A program made the position numbers and the translations under genes. A stretch of DNA of 64,000 nt from Adenanthera pavonina (Eukaryota > Streptophyta > Magnoliopsida > Fabales > Fabaceae). The DNA lies in assembly GCA_026686845.1 (NCBI GenBank), contig JAIVEN010000021.1, forward strand, positions 10,186,001 to 10,250,000, written 5' to 3'. The first letter of the stretch is position 1, and every line of letters begins with the position of its first letter. The notes below the pieces were generated by a model, which saw only the letters and a list, made by a program, of their open reading frames with translations, made no database searches and was not told the DNA's origin. This document shows, piece after piece, positions 1-10,429 of the stretch.

Positions 1-299
1 AAGGCATAATTGCATAATTGCATGTTTTTCAAATGATAGTGTTTATGCTTCTCTTTGCAGATGATAGTGTTTTTTTCTTGGAAGGGGAACTAGATAATTG
101 CATAATGCATTAATTAATTTTGGATAAATATTGCAATGCATCCGGACAAGCAATTAATCTTGGTAAGTCCTATATTTTCTTCTGAGAAAACACTTCAGAA
201 CTTATGAAAGAAGAAATTGGACATGTTTTTCAAATACACACTGCTGATGTCCTTGGCAATTATCTTGGCCTCCATGTAATATAGGGATCACCAAAAGCC

Positions 300-715
300 G
301 AGGCACTTAGACCATTTAAAAAAGAAAATAGCCGGGTGGCAAAACACTTTCGTACTTGATACGGGTAGGGAAGTTTATATTAAATCTGTTGCCTTTGCTA
401 TTCCAATCCATCCTATGTCATGTTTCTTATTTCTTAGAAGTGTACATAAGGACCTGGAGAGCATTGTATCTCAATTTTGGTTGTGGTGACAAGGAAAATA
501 AAAGAAAAATTCATTGGATCTCCAAAAATAATCTTAGATTACCAAAAGCAAACAGTGGCTTAGGCTTGAAGGATTTTGAAGCTTTCAATCTCACACTTGT
601 TGCCAAGTTAGCTTGGATAATTTTAAAGCACCCTAATGAAATTTGGGCGAGAATACTAAAGGGACTTTCCCTCTTGTTATTTTCTTACGGTGAAAAAAAC
701 AGGTACTAGAGCATC
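300..715 (+). pseudogene. LINE reverse transcriptase C-terminal region (fragment)
   Basis: The frame 356-709 contains KIHWISKNNLRLPK followed by SGLGLKDFEAFNLTLVAKLAW. This is the conserved block after the RT palm of plant L1 elements (usually K-I-H-W-V-x-W, then G-G-L-G-x-R-D and N-x-A-L-L-A-K). The upstream bases 300-355 continue the same region in another frame, so at least one frameshift is present. No catalytic YADD motif is inside the window. It continues into the zf-RVT part. Confidence 0.75.
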
Positions 716-1099
716 ATGGATTTGGACGAGTGTCTTGACAGGAAGATCGCTCTAGGAGGGTAGAAACTATCTAAGTATTGGCAATGGACTATCTACCAAC
801 CTATGGAAGGATCCTTGGATTCCTTCTCTCCCAAGGTATGCATCTCACTTCTACATGCCCTTCAATTGAATTGAAAGATCTTATTGTTGATTGAATTATC
901 TCAAATAATTGCTGGAACCTTGAGGGACTTGACCTATTGCTCAGTAAGGAAGAAATTGACGCCATTCAAAATACTCCTAGATCCATCTCCTCTTGAGATG
1001 AGAAATGGTTATGGGTGGTGGAAATAGGAGTATATACTCTATAAAAGAAGGGTACAAGGTTGCTCTAAATCTATCCTCACCTAATTGTATCTCTAAACC

Positions 1100-1570
1100 A
1101 AGCTGCTCTTATGTTACACATAAGGTTTAATGGCAATGTGTTCGAAAATTAAAAAATTCCCAATAAAGTTAGATCTTTCTTGTGGTGAACTCTTTCCAAT
1201 TCCCTCCCCACTCTTGAGAAGTTGAATAAGAGACATTGTTCTACAAGTTTGTCCTATCCTCTATGCAATAATGCAAATGAATCAATTGAACATCTTTTCT
1301 TACTATGTGACAGGGTCAAACGAATCTACTTTGGGTTCCCTCTTAAACATTCACATTTTAGACTCTGATATAAGAAGATTTGATTCATGGTTATATAAAT
1401 ACTTTATTGACTCCCATTTCAAGGACCGGCAAAACGCTCTCATGGCCATTATCCTATGGCAAATATGGAAAGCTCGTTGTGCCAGGAAATATGAAGGAAA
1501 AAGTACTGATCCATACTTTATTAATTTCCCATTCATAGGTATATCTTGGGGAATTTTGGTCCACAAATAG
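1100..1570 (+). pseudogene. LINE zf-RVT region (fragment)
   Basis: Continuation of the LINE polyprotein. Around 1180-1320 the translation in successive frames gives the zinc-binding zf-RVT type block: a frame with the pattern C-N...E-S-I-E-H-L-F-L-L-C-D, then an aromatic-rich stretch. The frame 1271-1570 ends with the typical A-I-I-L-W-Q-I-W-K-A-R segment that precedes the RNase H domain in plant L1 elements. Frame changes occur near 1270 and 1320. Identification rests on motif order with the neighbouring RT and RNase H fragments. Confidence 0.65.
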
Positions 1571-1586
1571 CTAGTTCAACCTCTTA

Positions 1587-2149
1587 ATGGATGATGGTAG
1601 TGAATTGTCAAAAGAGAATTCCAAATGGACTACACCTACTGAAGATTTCCTGAAGATTAATTCAAATGGGGCTTTCGATGAATGCAATAAATCTACTGCT
1701 ATTAGCTTTGTTGCTAGGGACTGTAATGGTTTTTTACTTGATGGATGTAATGACTGTCTTTTTGCTGCCTCTCCTCTTATGGTAGAATATCTAGGTCCCT
1801 TTTTCTGTGTCTCCTATGCGGTGTCAAACAATCTCTCCAATATTATTTTTGAATCTGATTGCCTTATTCTTGTTCTCTCTTTAAATTTGGTAATTGGAAT
1901 CTGGATCAATATTGCAATGTGATTGCTGAAAATATCCATATTTTAAGGAAATCTTTAAGGAACCAAAGCCTAGTTTGGGTTCCTAGATCGGTCGACTCGG
2001 TTGCAGACTGGGTTGCTAAGGCCACCCTTAAGGAGATATGCCCCACTGCTTGTGTTCTTCAACCCCAATCTCCCCTTCTTCAGCTAATTGATTCTGATGC
2101 TTCTTATATGGCCTCGATGTCCTCTTCCTCTCGTGAAGGCATTGGTTAA
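1587..2149 (+). pseudogene. LINE RNase H domain (broken in two frames)
   Basis: Two overlapping frames (1587-1922 and 1859-2149) together cover a plant LINE RNase H (RVT_3) domain. The start is W-x-x-P-x-x-x-F-L-K-I-N-S-N-G-A-F (usually K-x-N-x-D-G-A). The middle is V-A-R-D-C-N-G-F-L, with E-S-D-C-L later, and the end is V-W-V-P-R-S-V-D-S-V-A-D-W-V-A-K. The first catalytic Asp of the D-G motif is replaced by Asn-Gly and the E of the usual A-E-x-x-A motif reads V-E-Y. A frameshift lies near 1880-1900. The domain is therefore inactive. Confidence 0.8.
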
Positions 2150-2281
2150 TTTTTAGTAGTTTTTTTTCTATAATCTTAGTTGACTAATTTTTCTCATTTA
2201 GTTTTTTTTTTTTGGCTTCCTCTTTTTCTACTGTCACTTTTCATTTTATAATAATATATCTCTTTTCCTGGCAAAAAAAAA

Positions 2282-2489
2282 TGTTGGAGTTGGAAGTCAA
2301 GGAATCAAATGATAAGTATAACGATGGGAATGAAGACAAGAGGTTAATATCAACTCAATGATATGCCAAAGGTAGTGACCCTAACTTGTATATTTCTTTC
2401 AAGAATAGCCTATTTTTCTACTTCTTTTGTAGAACAAAGATATAGATGGAGAAACCTCCAATCCAATTACCTTAATCATCCTTAAAAAT
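2282..2489. other. Spacer between LINE and hAT-like element
   Basis: About 200 bases of AT-rich sequence with no convincing reading frame or repeat. The last eight bases (2482-2489, TTAAAAAT) are the probable left target-site duplication of the next element. Confidence 0.4.
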
Positions 2490-3588
2490 CAATGTTATGA
2501 AATCTAGACAAGCCTAACTGGTTTAACCGATTTAACCGGGAACCAATCATATGTCTGATCTGGAGTAAGAAGATAACCAGAGTAGAAAAGAGCCAATAAA
2601 AAATTGGTTAGTTAGGTCAAAAACCAACTAAAACTGGTAAATCCTATGGTTTGGCTAGTTTGGCCAATTCTAAAAAAAAACAAGGTCGATGAAGAAGATT
2701 AAAAAGAAATGAGCAAAAGAAGAAACGAGTAGAATGAAAAGAAATGAGCAGGAAAAAAGAAAAACAAGAAGATGTTGAAAAAGAAAGGAGAAGAAAGAGA
2801 AAGAATGAAGAAAGAAACGATGCAAATCAAGGAGAAAACAGAGAGAGAGAGAGGGAGAAAAAATCATTGAGAGATGGAAGAGAGGAGATAGAAAGGATGA
2901 AAAGATGGAAGAGAAATTGTATACATGCTTTGCATGCTTTTTAAAATTTGAACTTTGCCAAGCTGCCAGCTGCCAGCTGTCTCTAGCGTCTCAATTAGAG
3001 GAGTGCAGGACATAGTTAAAAGCTATCTACCTCATTGCCTGTTGAACTTATTGCTCGTCCCTTAACTAGTCAACATCTTGTAAGTTGTCCTTCACACTTC
3101 TCCATATTCAATATTAACGTTAAATGACTTGCCAAATAAATATTGACGTTAAATAAGTCATTCACATGTGCCAATGATAATAACTATTTTAATTAAATAA
3201 ATTATATATAATAACTATTTCAATTTCTTCTTAATTTTATTATTATTTATTGATTTGAAACTAATTTTGATATTTATATTTTTGTACTCTATCCAATCCA
3301 AAATATAAGTTAATTTAGGATTTGAATAAAAATTTAATTACTTTATAGTTGTACCTAATTAGAAATCATCTTTTGATGTTGACTTTTTTCTTTAAAGAGT
3401 TATTATTTTCTTTGGAATTAAATCTTTCCTTTTTGACTTTTGGATGATTAATTTTTTTTAATCTTTTAAGTTCATATTATTTATAAATATATTAAATTAA
3501 TTATAACTAATCTGACCCTAATTAGACCATTAAACCATAAATCAGCACCTCAACCGACCTAATGATGGGTCTCGTTTTTTTAACATTG
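2490..3588. mobile_element. Degenerate hAT-like non-autonomous element
   Basis: The left end starts CAATGTTATGAAATC and the right end, read on the minus strand, starts CAATGTTAAAAAAAC, so both ends share a terminal inverted repeat. Next to both ends are subterminal copies of AACCGRYYTAA-like words (AACCGATTTAACCGG on the left, CAACCGACCTAATGA on the right), typical of ACCGG-rich hAT MITE families. The flanks TTAAAAAT and TTAAAAGC match at 6 of 8 positions, fitting an old 8-bp duplication. No transposase is encoded. The interior is AT-rich with a purine-rich tract. Confidence 0.45.
2690..2912. repeat. Purine-rich low-complexity tract
   Basis: About 220 bases of almost pure A/G on the plus strand, ending in a GA microsatellite stretch near 2839-2860. 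It yields charged K/E/R open frames on the plus strand and S/F/L frames on the minus strand. These are composition artefacts rather than genes. It lies inside the hAT-like element. Confidence 0.6.
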
Positions 3589-3719
3589 TTAAAAGCAACC
3601 AATTTGTTCGATGAAGAGTTGCCATGCGGAACATGTAAAGTATCCTTCACATTGCCATGACACCAAAGACAATAAGGAGAAGAATTATTTCACTTACATT
3701 ACCTATTTGTCAATAAATG

Positions 3720-4200
3720 ATTTTAGATAGCAAGCCTTAAGAAAACTTGTACTCTTTCAGCACCATTCCATTTCCAAATAAGCCTCCAAGGGAAAATGAA
3801 TATGAGTGGAGTCTTCTTGGGCAATAAATTTGTAAGCATCTTTGACAGTCTGCTTACCATGGTTAGAGGAATTTGAATGGGTAACATCCTCACCAAGATC
3901 AACTAAAGGAGAAAGTAAACTAGAGATTCCATTGAGAATATCTTGGGGAAGGACACATGAAAAGTGGCTAAGGTCCCAAAGATCATTACTATCGATCCAT
4001 TCAGAAACTGCACTACTTACCAAATCTTGAGGAATTTCCATAGTATAGTGATCGCCAAGCTTAAAACAATTTTGTAACCATGGATCAACAAAGAATTTGA
4101 CTTTGGTGCCATTATTCAATCCAACTAGTACAATAATATTAGCATGAATTGCCAAGAGGGGAGGAGTCGCCAGGTTTCTTTTGAAAAGGATCCTAATGAG
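3720..4200 (-). pseudogene. L1 LINE zf-RVT region fragment
   Basis: On the minus strand the frame from 4155 reads G-L-N-N-G-T-K-V-K-F-F-V-D-P-W-L, the conserved (I)-G-N-G-x-K-V-x-F-W-x-D-x-W block of plant LINE polyproteins, followed by V-K-D-A-Y-K-F-I (usually F-S-V-K-S-A-Y). Near 3775 it shifts frame into the W-x-x-I-W-K-W-N block. It has the same orientation as the LINE RT fragment at 17714-17850, on the far side of the gypsy element. The two are probably halves of one LINE split by that insertion. Confidence 0.6.
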
Positions 4201-4287
4201 CTCGAGGGATGATATACTTACAACATAAAACCTTAGTCCAGAGACCCCGTGGCATTATCTAGAAGACTTAAGACTCTTAACAGCACA

Positions 4288-4945
4288 TTGTTCTCAATAG
4301 CGAAACAATAATAATTCCCCAAAACATCCAAACAAAAACTAAAGGAAGAGAAATAGTAGATAAAGAGAATGATTCAGCCTCACTACGCTTTCAATTCTTC
4401 TAAATCTGCTATAAGAATGCTCCTAGTAAGTTCTAGAGACTTCAGAATAGTTCTTGTAGGGTTCAGAATAAGTGATAGTGTCCTTCTTTTTATCCCAAAA
4501 CCATTTATTTATAGAGTTCATATGATGCTTGTGAATAATGTTGAGTATATCTGCTAAACGGCGTCACTCGGCACTATATTCTCCTTCTTTCTGTTCAACC
4601 GATGCCAAGTAAATCAATTATTTTTTTCTCTCTGCTCTTTACTCGATGCCGGGTGATATGATTATTTGGTTGACCCAGCATCGGATCAACTCGTAGATTT
4701 GAATCTCCATGCCTCCACACTCGGCTATGAGTGAGGACATTAATTATGACTAGATAAGCTTATCCTTGAACCTTTTTTTTCTTCCTCTTTCACTCTGAAA
4801 TGCTTAAAGGTCCTCAAAATTTTCCTGAAATACAAATATATCTTAAATTATATAGAAACATGCAAAAATGATATTAAAACTCAACCTTTTCTAGGGAAAA
4901 CAACATAAAATGTGGGTATTTTGTAGGTATAAAATAGACACATCA
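4288..4945 (-). repeat. 3' LTR of the gypsy element, truncated
   Basis: Matches 17066-17708 of the 5' LTR base for base over most of its length with scattered substitutions. It ends with the same TATA-rich block and terminal ATCA. On its left, similarity to the 5' LTR stops abruptly at CATTGTTCTCAATA, so roughly half of the LTR is missing. The deletion also appears to have removed part of the flanking LINE and the target-site duplication. Confidence 0.8.
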
Positions 4946-4960
4946 AATCCCCCCACACTT
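4946..4960 (-). other. Polypurine tract of gypsy element
   Basis: Read on the minus strand, AAGTGTGGGGGGATT lies directly against the TGATGTG start of the 3' LTR. This is the expected position and composition for the plus-strand DNA primer in reverse transcription. Confidence 0.75.
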
Positions 4961-6236
4961 GAATCTTCGCTTGTCCTCAAGTAAACACTAAGCATAAGCT
5001 CAAAGAAATTTTTTTAGTAAAAGTTCACATCCATCTATTCCCGAAATTTGAGAACAACCTGCTACCTATCAAGAAAAAGGAGTACAATGCATATATGGAA
5101 TACTAAGCTCAATATCCAACCAATAGGTATTTAATCACATCCACGAAACCATGGTATGTGTGTGTGTGCGCTAACTAGCCTATAATCAATGTCAACAACC
5201 AACCAGACAAGAGGATTGGAAATTATAACACTTATTTAGGAAATTGCAATACCTCAACCTAAAACCTTATGAGTGCCAATTCAATAACCAGGAGATCCTC
5301 AGGTTTCATTTTATGCACCAAGGTACTTTTTAATGTTATTTTTCCCCACACATTTTGTGCTTCAATTTTATCTGGGGGTCATTCCCTTTCTTCAGCTGTC
5401 ATGCGCCCTTTTAATGTGAAGGTCTTGCATTTATGATGCGTACCCCCGGTTACTCAAGCTAACATCACTTTAGAACAAAGATGCCTTTGACACACTCATA
5501 GATCACTTTGCACTATTTTACGTGAAAGATAACGCTTTTTGGTGAAATCTCCTTATTACTAAGCATAGGTCAAGCTAGCGGAGTTGATGATTTTTCACAT
5601 TTTTTTAGCTTCCTGAGTCATTTCTTACAAATAATAATACTCATGAATTCTAATTGAAACTATGCAAGTTCAAAAATAAATATAATCTACTGTCCTACTT
5701 ATTCGACTACTTATTTTCACCTCTCATAAGCTAGCTATTTATGCTCAAATTTAGGTTTCATGATTCCTTACTTATTATTAATTGGCTATCTATCTCACTT
5801 ATTTAAATACTTAAGCTCAGACCTATGACTTTCAAGGTAGCAATTGTACTTAAATAGTAGGAAATAGATAAGTATAAAATCAAAAGTAAAAATAAAAGCG
5901 AAAAAATTTTCTTAGCTTGGCTAAAATTTTTCTAATTATTCCTCCTCTCCCCCCAAACTTAGCACAAACACTATCCTTAGTGTTTAAAAATGAAAAACGA
6001 GATAGAGGAAAGGAAAAGAAAACTAATACTCCCTTGACTTATTGCTGGTTCAATTTGCTACAATTGTTCTGTAGCCGCATCTCAGGTACTATTCTGTTTA
6101 TACAAAATTTTCAAAGAGGGAATGGGTGAAGCAGATTAAAAGATAATCAAAAGAAAAGAAAAATCTACTTAACTAACTAAAAAAACTGAAAAGAAAGGGA
6201 AAGAAGCAAAGATAAAGGAAAGCTAAAAGATCTAAA
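4961..6236 (-). other. Non-coding 3' spacer of the gypsy element
   Basis: About 1.3 kb between the extra ORF and the polypurine tract with no protein-like frame. It contains a second G-rich, PPT-like tract near 5941-5957 (minus strand AAGTTTGGGGGGAGAGG). Long untranslated 3' regions are usual in Athila/Tat elements. Confidence 0.55.
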
Positions 6237-7424
6237 TTACTGTGGTGGAGGCTGGCTGGCTTGGATCAACTGATGTAACAACCCCTCAGTACATTGCCAA
6301 TGCTCTTCATCCCTCCGGTTAAGTTCGGCTTGCTCTTGTCGTATCTCATCAAGTGTCTTCTCCACGCATGTTATCTTCTTCAAGAGTCACTTCAGTAGGT
6401 TATGCTTCAGTCTTGACTGTTGACCCTGAACAACTAATTGTGCTAGTTCAGGGCCCTCATTTGATTGTTCTTGGGTTGCCTCAGCCATGTCATGTTCTTC
6501 GGGGACTGGCTGTGAGGGTTCCTCACCTATTTTCCTTCAAACCCCTTCCACTTTTACATATCCAAGGGAGCCAAGTGTCTTTTCAAATAGTACATCACTT
6601 TCAGCTGGCATTCCAGCCACCTTCCCATGAACATCAACTCCCGCAACCTCTATCATGAGATTAATCAGGACAGGAAATAAGAATGCAGTCTTTTTGCATT
6701 TGGACTGGATGACTTCCCTGATAGAGCAGATGATGATATGGGCCAGTGGTATCCCTGGGATATTACCCATACCATGTGTCATTTTGTGGAGGAAGTATAT
6801 ATCAGTGAACTATACTTCATTCAGGCTGCTCACTCGAGGTATGATGTTGAAGCTCATGAGATAGATAAGTAGCCTGTGGGGAATGAACAATGACTTTGCT
6901 AGAATAGCTTACTCATTAGTGCCCCTGGTGGATGGCCATTGGATATGAAGATCAATCATGGCTTGAAGGATTGTCTAAGTGGAGGTCCGATAACATCCAA
7001 TCTCTGCTAGAGTTAAAAATAGGACCCTGTTGCGTAGTCCTAAGAATTATGATAAACGCTCAAGTGTGATGATGACTGGAATGCCCTTGACTGATGATAC
7101 TATGCTCTGCTCTATTTTTGAATCTTTATTTTCAATGTTGGAATAGAATTGTTTGATCAGGTTAAGGTAATGGGGTCCGTACAATATGAGAATGATGCCC
7201 CATCCTTGTCTTTGGTATGATTGGCTCACATGGAATTGCTCTTCGATTAGTGGATGTATCATCTTCTCATAAATAAAGGGATTGTCTTTCCTGGCATTAT
7301 ACCAGGCCTCATTGTTTGTACTTGTAAATCTATAAGGCTGGGTTGGAGGTTGAGGTTGATTAGCTGGTGATCGAGATGAACTTGCTCTAGATAAGCTGTC
7401 GCGAGAGGAGTTTCCTCTCACCAT
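6237..7424 (-). pseudogene. Extra ORF of gypsy element (putative plant transposon protein type), nonsense-mutated
   Basis: Reading from 7424 to the stop at 6239-6237 spans exactly 396 codons in one frame, but that frame is interrupted by internal stops, so it looks like a formerly intact ORF killed mainly by point mutations. The N-terminus is Ser/Gln/Pro-rich and is followed by R-F-T-S and a block with I-K-Q-F-Y-S-N-I. This resembles the V-R-E-F-Y-A-N pattern of the putative plant transposon protein domain found in extra ORFs of plant gypsy elements. A hydrophobic F-P-V-L-I-N-L-M-I segment follows, and the C-terminus is charged and Q-rich (A-E-L-N-R-R-D-E-E-H-W). It sits downstream of integrase on the same strand. 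Its function is unknown. Confidence 0.55.
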
Positions 7425-8137
7425 ATGTTCCTTAAGCCAATATTCAAATATTTAGAGCTTAAAACTTAGAACCCCTCTGCCCCAATCTTGAAAAACCAGT
7501 GAAGAACGCACCCTAGATGTTGAGATCACCACAACCATGGTAGAGGGGCTCAAAACTAACAAACAATCAGTAAATAGGGACTATAGTGAGTTTAATCAGT
7601 GATTATATGATGGAATAGGTGGGAGATGAAGTGAAAGTGCCGAAAATCACCCTTAGGTAGTAGAGGAAGGGTTGTTGTTGAGAGAGAAGGAAGAAACGGT
7701 GAAGAAAAATTGAAAAGAGAGTAGGAGAGCTGGAGTTTTTGTGAACACGAGTTCACCCGGCGCCAGTTGGGTCCAATTTAATTGACTCGGCGCCGAGTAA
7801 TTTTCACCTTTTTTTTTATTTAACCCAAAAATTGTCACAAATTCGCCTTTTAGCACTGAAAGAAAATTCCTTTAAAGAACCTACACTTCCCCCCACACTT
7901 AAAACTAAGCACTAAAATAAAAAATTTAAGGAGGGTTAGAAACTTCCCTAAATTGTTACTGAACCTTGTCATCTGGCTTGGAGAAGAGTTCCACTTAGGT
8001 GACTTAGAAAACAAAAATTAGTATAAGACAAATTTTAAAAAAATATAGAAAAATAAAGAAAAGGAAGAAAGATTAGGTTGCCTCCCAATAAGCGCTAAAT
8101 TTAACATTTATAGCTAGACAAGGCGGTGGTAAGGATG
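7425..8137 (-). other. Spacer between integrase and extra ORF
   Basis: About 700 bases without a protein-like frame. At 7747-7800 are two copies of a CGGCGCC-centred word that also recurs in the LTRs. At 7886-7902 is a PPT-like tract (minus strand AAGTGTGGGGGGAAGTG) almost identical to the true PPT at 4946-4960. Confidence 0.5.
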
Positions 8138-9480
8138 TCAAACTTCGTCCAGAGAAATTGATTGTGTTGCATCAACTGTATCCCCTTCATAATATATCTT
8201 CAGCCTCTGACCATTAACCACAAATCGATTTCCATCAGGCCCTTGAACTTCCATAACTCCATAGGCATGCATATCAGTAACTTCAAATGGTCCTGACCAC
8301 CTAGATTTCAATATTCCTAGAAAAAATTTAAGGCGTGAATTGAATAACAAAACTTTTTGTCCAACCTTAAATTCCCTCTTTAAAATCCTTTTGTCAAGCC
8401 AAGCCTTGGTTCGCTCCTTATAAATACGAGCATTCTCAAAGGATTCCTATCTAATTTCATCCAACTCATTCAATTAGAGTAACCTTCTCTCACCCGCAGC
8501 TTTCAAGTCATAGTTCAAAGCACACACATCACTAACTTCAAATGGTCCCGACCACCTAGATTTCAATATTCCTAGAAAAAATTTAAGGTGTGAATTGAAT
8601 AACAAAACTTTCTGTCCAACCTTAAATTACCTCTTTAAAATCCTTTTGTCAAGCCAAGCCTTGGTTCGCTCCTTATAAATACGAGCATTCTCAAAGGATT
8701 CCTGTCTAATTTCATCCAACTCATTCAATTGGAGTAACCTTCTCTCACCCGCAGCTTTCAAGTCATAGTTCAAAGTACGTACAGTCCAATATGCACGATA
8801 CTCTAACTCTACAGGGAGGTGACAAGACTTGCCATAAACCAATCTATAGGAAGACATTCCTAGAGGTGTTTTAAATGCAGTTCTATATGCCCTTAATGCA
8901 TCATTTAATTTTTGTGACCAATCTTTCTTAAATGCATTAACAGTCTTCTCTAGAATGCTTTTGAACTCCCTATTATAAACTTTAACTTGTCCACTAGTTT
9001 GAGAATGGTAAGTAGTGCTAGTTTCAATGTGACACCTATATTTCTTTAATAGGGCTTTAAACTGATAATTCTGAAAATACACCCCAATATCACAAATAAA
9101 AGCTTGAGGAACACCAAATCTAGCAAACAATTGTTTCACTAACTTAACCACACTAGTAGCAATATTATTAGATAGTGCAACTGCTTCTATCCATTCAGTG
9201 ACATAGTCAATACCAACTAAAATATAAAAGTTACCATTAGAAGGAGGAAAGGGACCCATAAAGTCAAGCCCCCAAACATCAAATTGCTCAACTTCTAGAA
9301 TTCCAATCTATGGCATCTTATGACGCTTGCTAATGGAACCTATCCTCTGGCACCTATCACATTTTGTCACAAAAGTTCATGCATCCTTGAAAAGGGTAGA
9401 CCAATAAAATCCACTTTGCAGCACCTTTGCAGCTATCTTATCAGGACCATGATGTCCATCATATGGAGAGGAATGACAAT
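8138..9480 (-). pseudogene. Gypsy integrase (zinc finger, core, C-terminal domain), broken
   Basis: Covers the HHCC zinc finger (H-S-S-P-Y-D-G-H-H-G near 9430-9475, then C-D-R-C-Q-R near 9340-9360), the rve core in the frame 9259-8627, and the C-terminal domain L-L-F-N-S-R-L-K-F-F in 8350-8138. The core keeps the D-x-M-G-P-F-P-P-S start, V-G-I-D-Y-V-T-E-W and the second catalytic Asp (I-C-D-I-G). The catalytic Glu of the usual G-Q-A-E-V-S-N-R motif is Lys (G-Q-V-K-V-Y-N-R, codon at 8983-8981). A 254-bp tandem duplication in the 3' part shifts the frame, and the HHCC part carries a stop. In an active element it would insert the cDNA. Confidence 0.8.
8279..8786. repeat. 254-bp tandem duplication inside integrase
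   Basis: The sequence from AACTTCAAATGG at 8279 recurs at 8533 and the two copies stay parallel for about 245 bases with only a few substitutions. One example is GGCGTGAATTG versus GGTGTGAATTG. The period, 254, is not a multiple of three, so the duplication by itself breaks the integrase frame. High similarity of the copies suggests it arose late in the life of this element. Confidence 0.85.
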
Positions 9481-9541
9481 GTTCTAAGATAAGAGTCATC
9501 TCCACCTCTGGTACACATCTTCTTATAATACCATCTGCATA

Positions 9542-10417
9542 TCACCTGAAAAGTAATGGATCATCCCAAAGATAGTGCCTTACTTCTACTAAAAATCTCT
9601 TCTTCTGATGAAAATTTAGATCCTCTAGAATAATATCTGCAACTAGAAAATTAGCTATGTCAGCAAACCAAGGCACAAATAACGGATCTATTGCCCACAA
9701 TTTTTCATCAGGAAACTCCTCATTAATGAGAATATCAGATTTAGGCATATGCTTTAGTCTAGATAAATAGTCAGGAACAAGTTTTCAGAGCCCTTTTTAT
9801 CTCTAATTTCCCAATCTAATCAGATGAGGCTTGGCTTCCTTTTTCTGCATCAAATATCTAATAGCTGCATGATCAGTGTAGATAATGACTTTTGAAAGAG
9901 CAAGATAGGATCTAAATTTATCTGAAGCACACACCACAGCCAAAAATTCTTTTTCAATGTTAGCATAATTAAGTTGTATATCATCCAAGACTGTACTTGC
10001 ATAATAAATCACATACAACTTCTTGTCTTTTCTTTGTCCTAATGCTGCTCTAATAGTATAATCACTAGCATTACACATCAGTTCAAAAGAAAGACTATAG
10101 TAAGGGGACATAACAATAGGAGCAGAAATTAAAGCCTTTTTCAAATGATTGGAAGCATTCAAACAATTGTCATCAAAATTAAAAGGGATATATTGGACAA
10201 GTAAATTGGTTAAAGGCTTAGCAATTTTAACAAAATCCTTAATAAAGTGCCTATAAAAACCTGTATGTCCAAGAAAACTCCTAATAGCTTTTACCGTTGT
10301 AGGAGAAGGTAGATTTTCTATAACTTCAACTTTAGTACAGTCTACCTCAATCTCTTTTGCAGAAATCTTGTGCCCAAAAATATACCTTTTGTCATCATGA
10401 AGTGACATTTTTCTCAA
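9542..10417 (-). pseudogene. Gypsy RNase H and RT-RNase H connection
   Basis: The frame 10417-9803 starts with the end of RT (F-G-H-K-I-S), the connection F-L-G-H-T-G-F-Y-R-H-F-I-K-D-F, and an RNase H domain with F-E-L-M-C-N-A-S-D-Y (usually C-D-A-S-D), Y-A-N-I-E-K-E-F-L-A-V-V and I-I-Y-T-D-H-A-A-I-R-Y-L. The first catalytic Asp is therefore Asn, while the Glu and the T-D-H Asp are kept. A second open block, 9748-9542, is the linker to integrase. A stop lies between them. It would degrade the RNA strand during reverse transcription. Confidence 0.8.
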
Positions 10418-10429
10418 TTAAGCACTAAA

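Larger units (their letters stand above)
1..2281 (+). mobile_element. L1-type LINE, 3' part, degenerate
   Basis: Non-LTR retrotransposon remnant that enters the window already inside its reverse transcriptase. Reading downstream one meets the RT C-terminal/thumb region, a cysteine/histidine zf-RVT region, a plant-type RNase H domain and a short 3' UTR ending in a poly-A run (2273-2281). That domain order and the A-tail are those of plant L1 LINEs with an added RNase H. The coding region is broken into several frames by stops and indels, so it is not active. The 5' half lies outside the window, so target-site duplications cannot be checked. Confidence 0.85.

Noticed and set aside
2670..2944. 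Opposed open frames rich in K/E/R and S/F/L
   Set aside because: They follow from a purine-rich tract; no domain or conserved motif.
7653..7856. Minus-strand 67-aa frame
   Set aside because: Lies in the gypsy spacer, starts from a non-ATG codon context and has no family resemblance.
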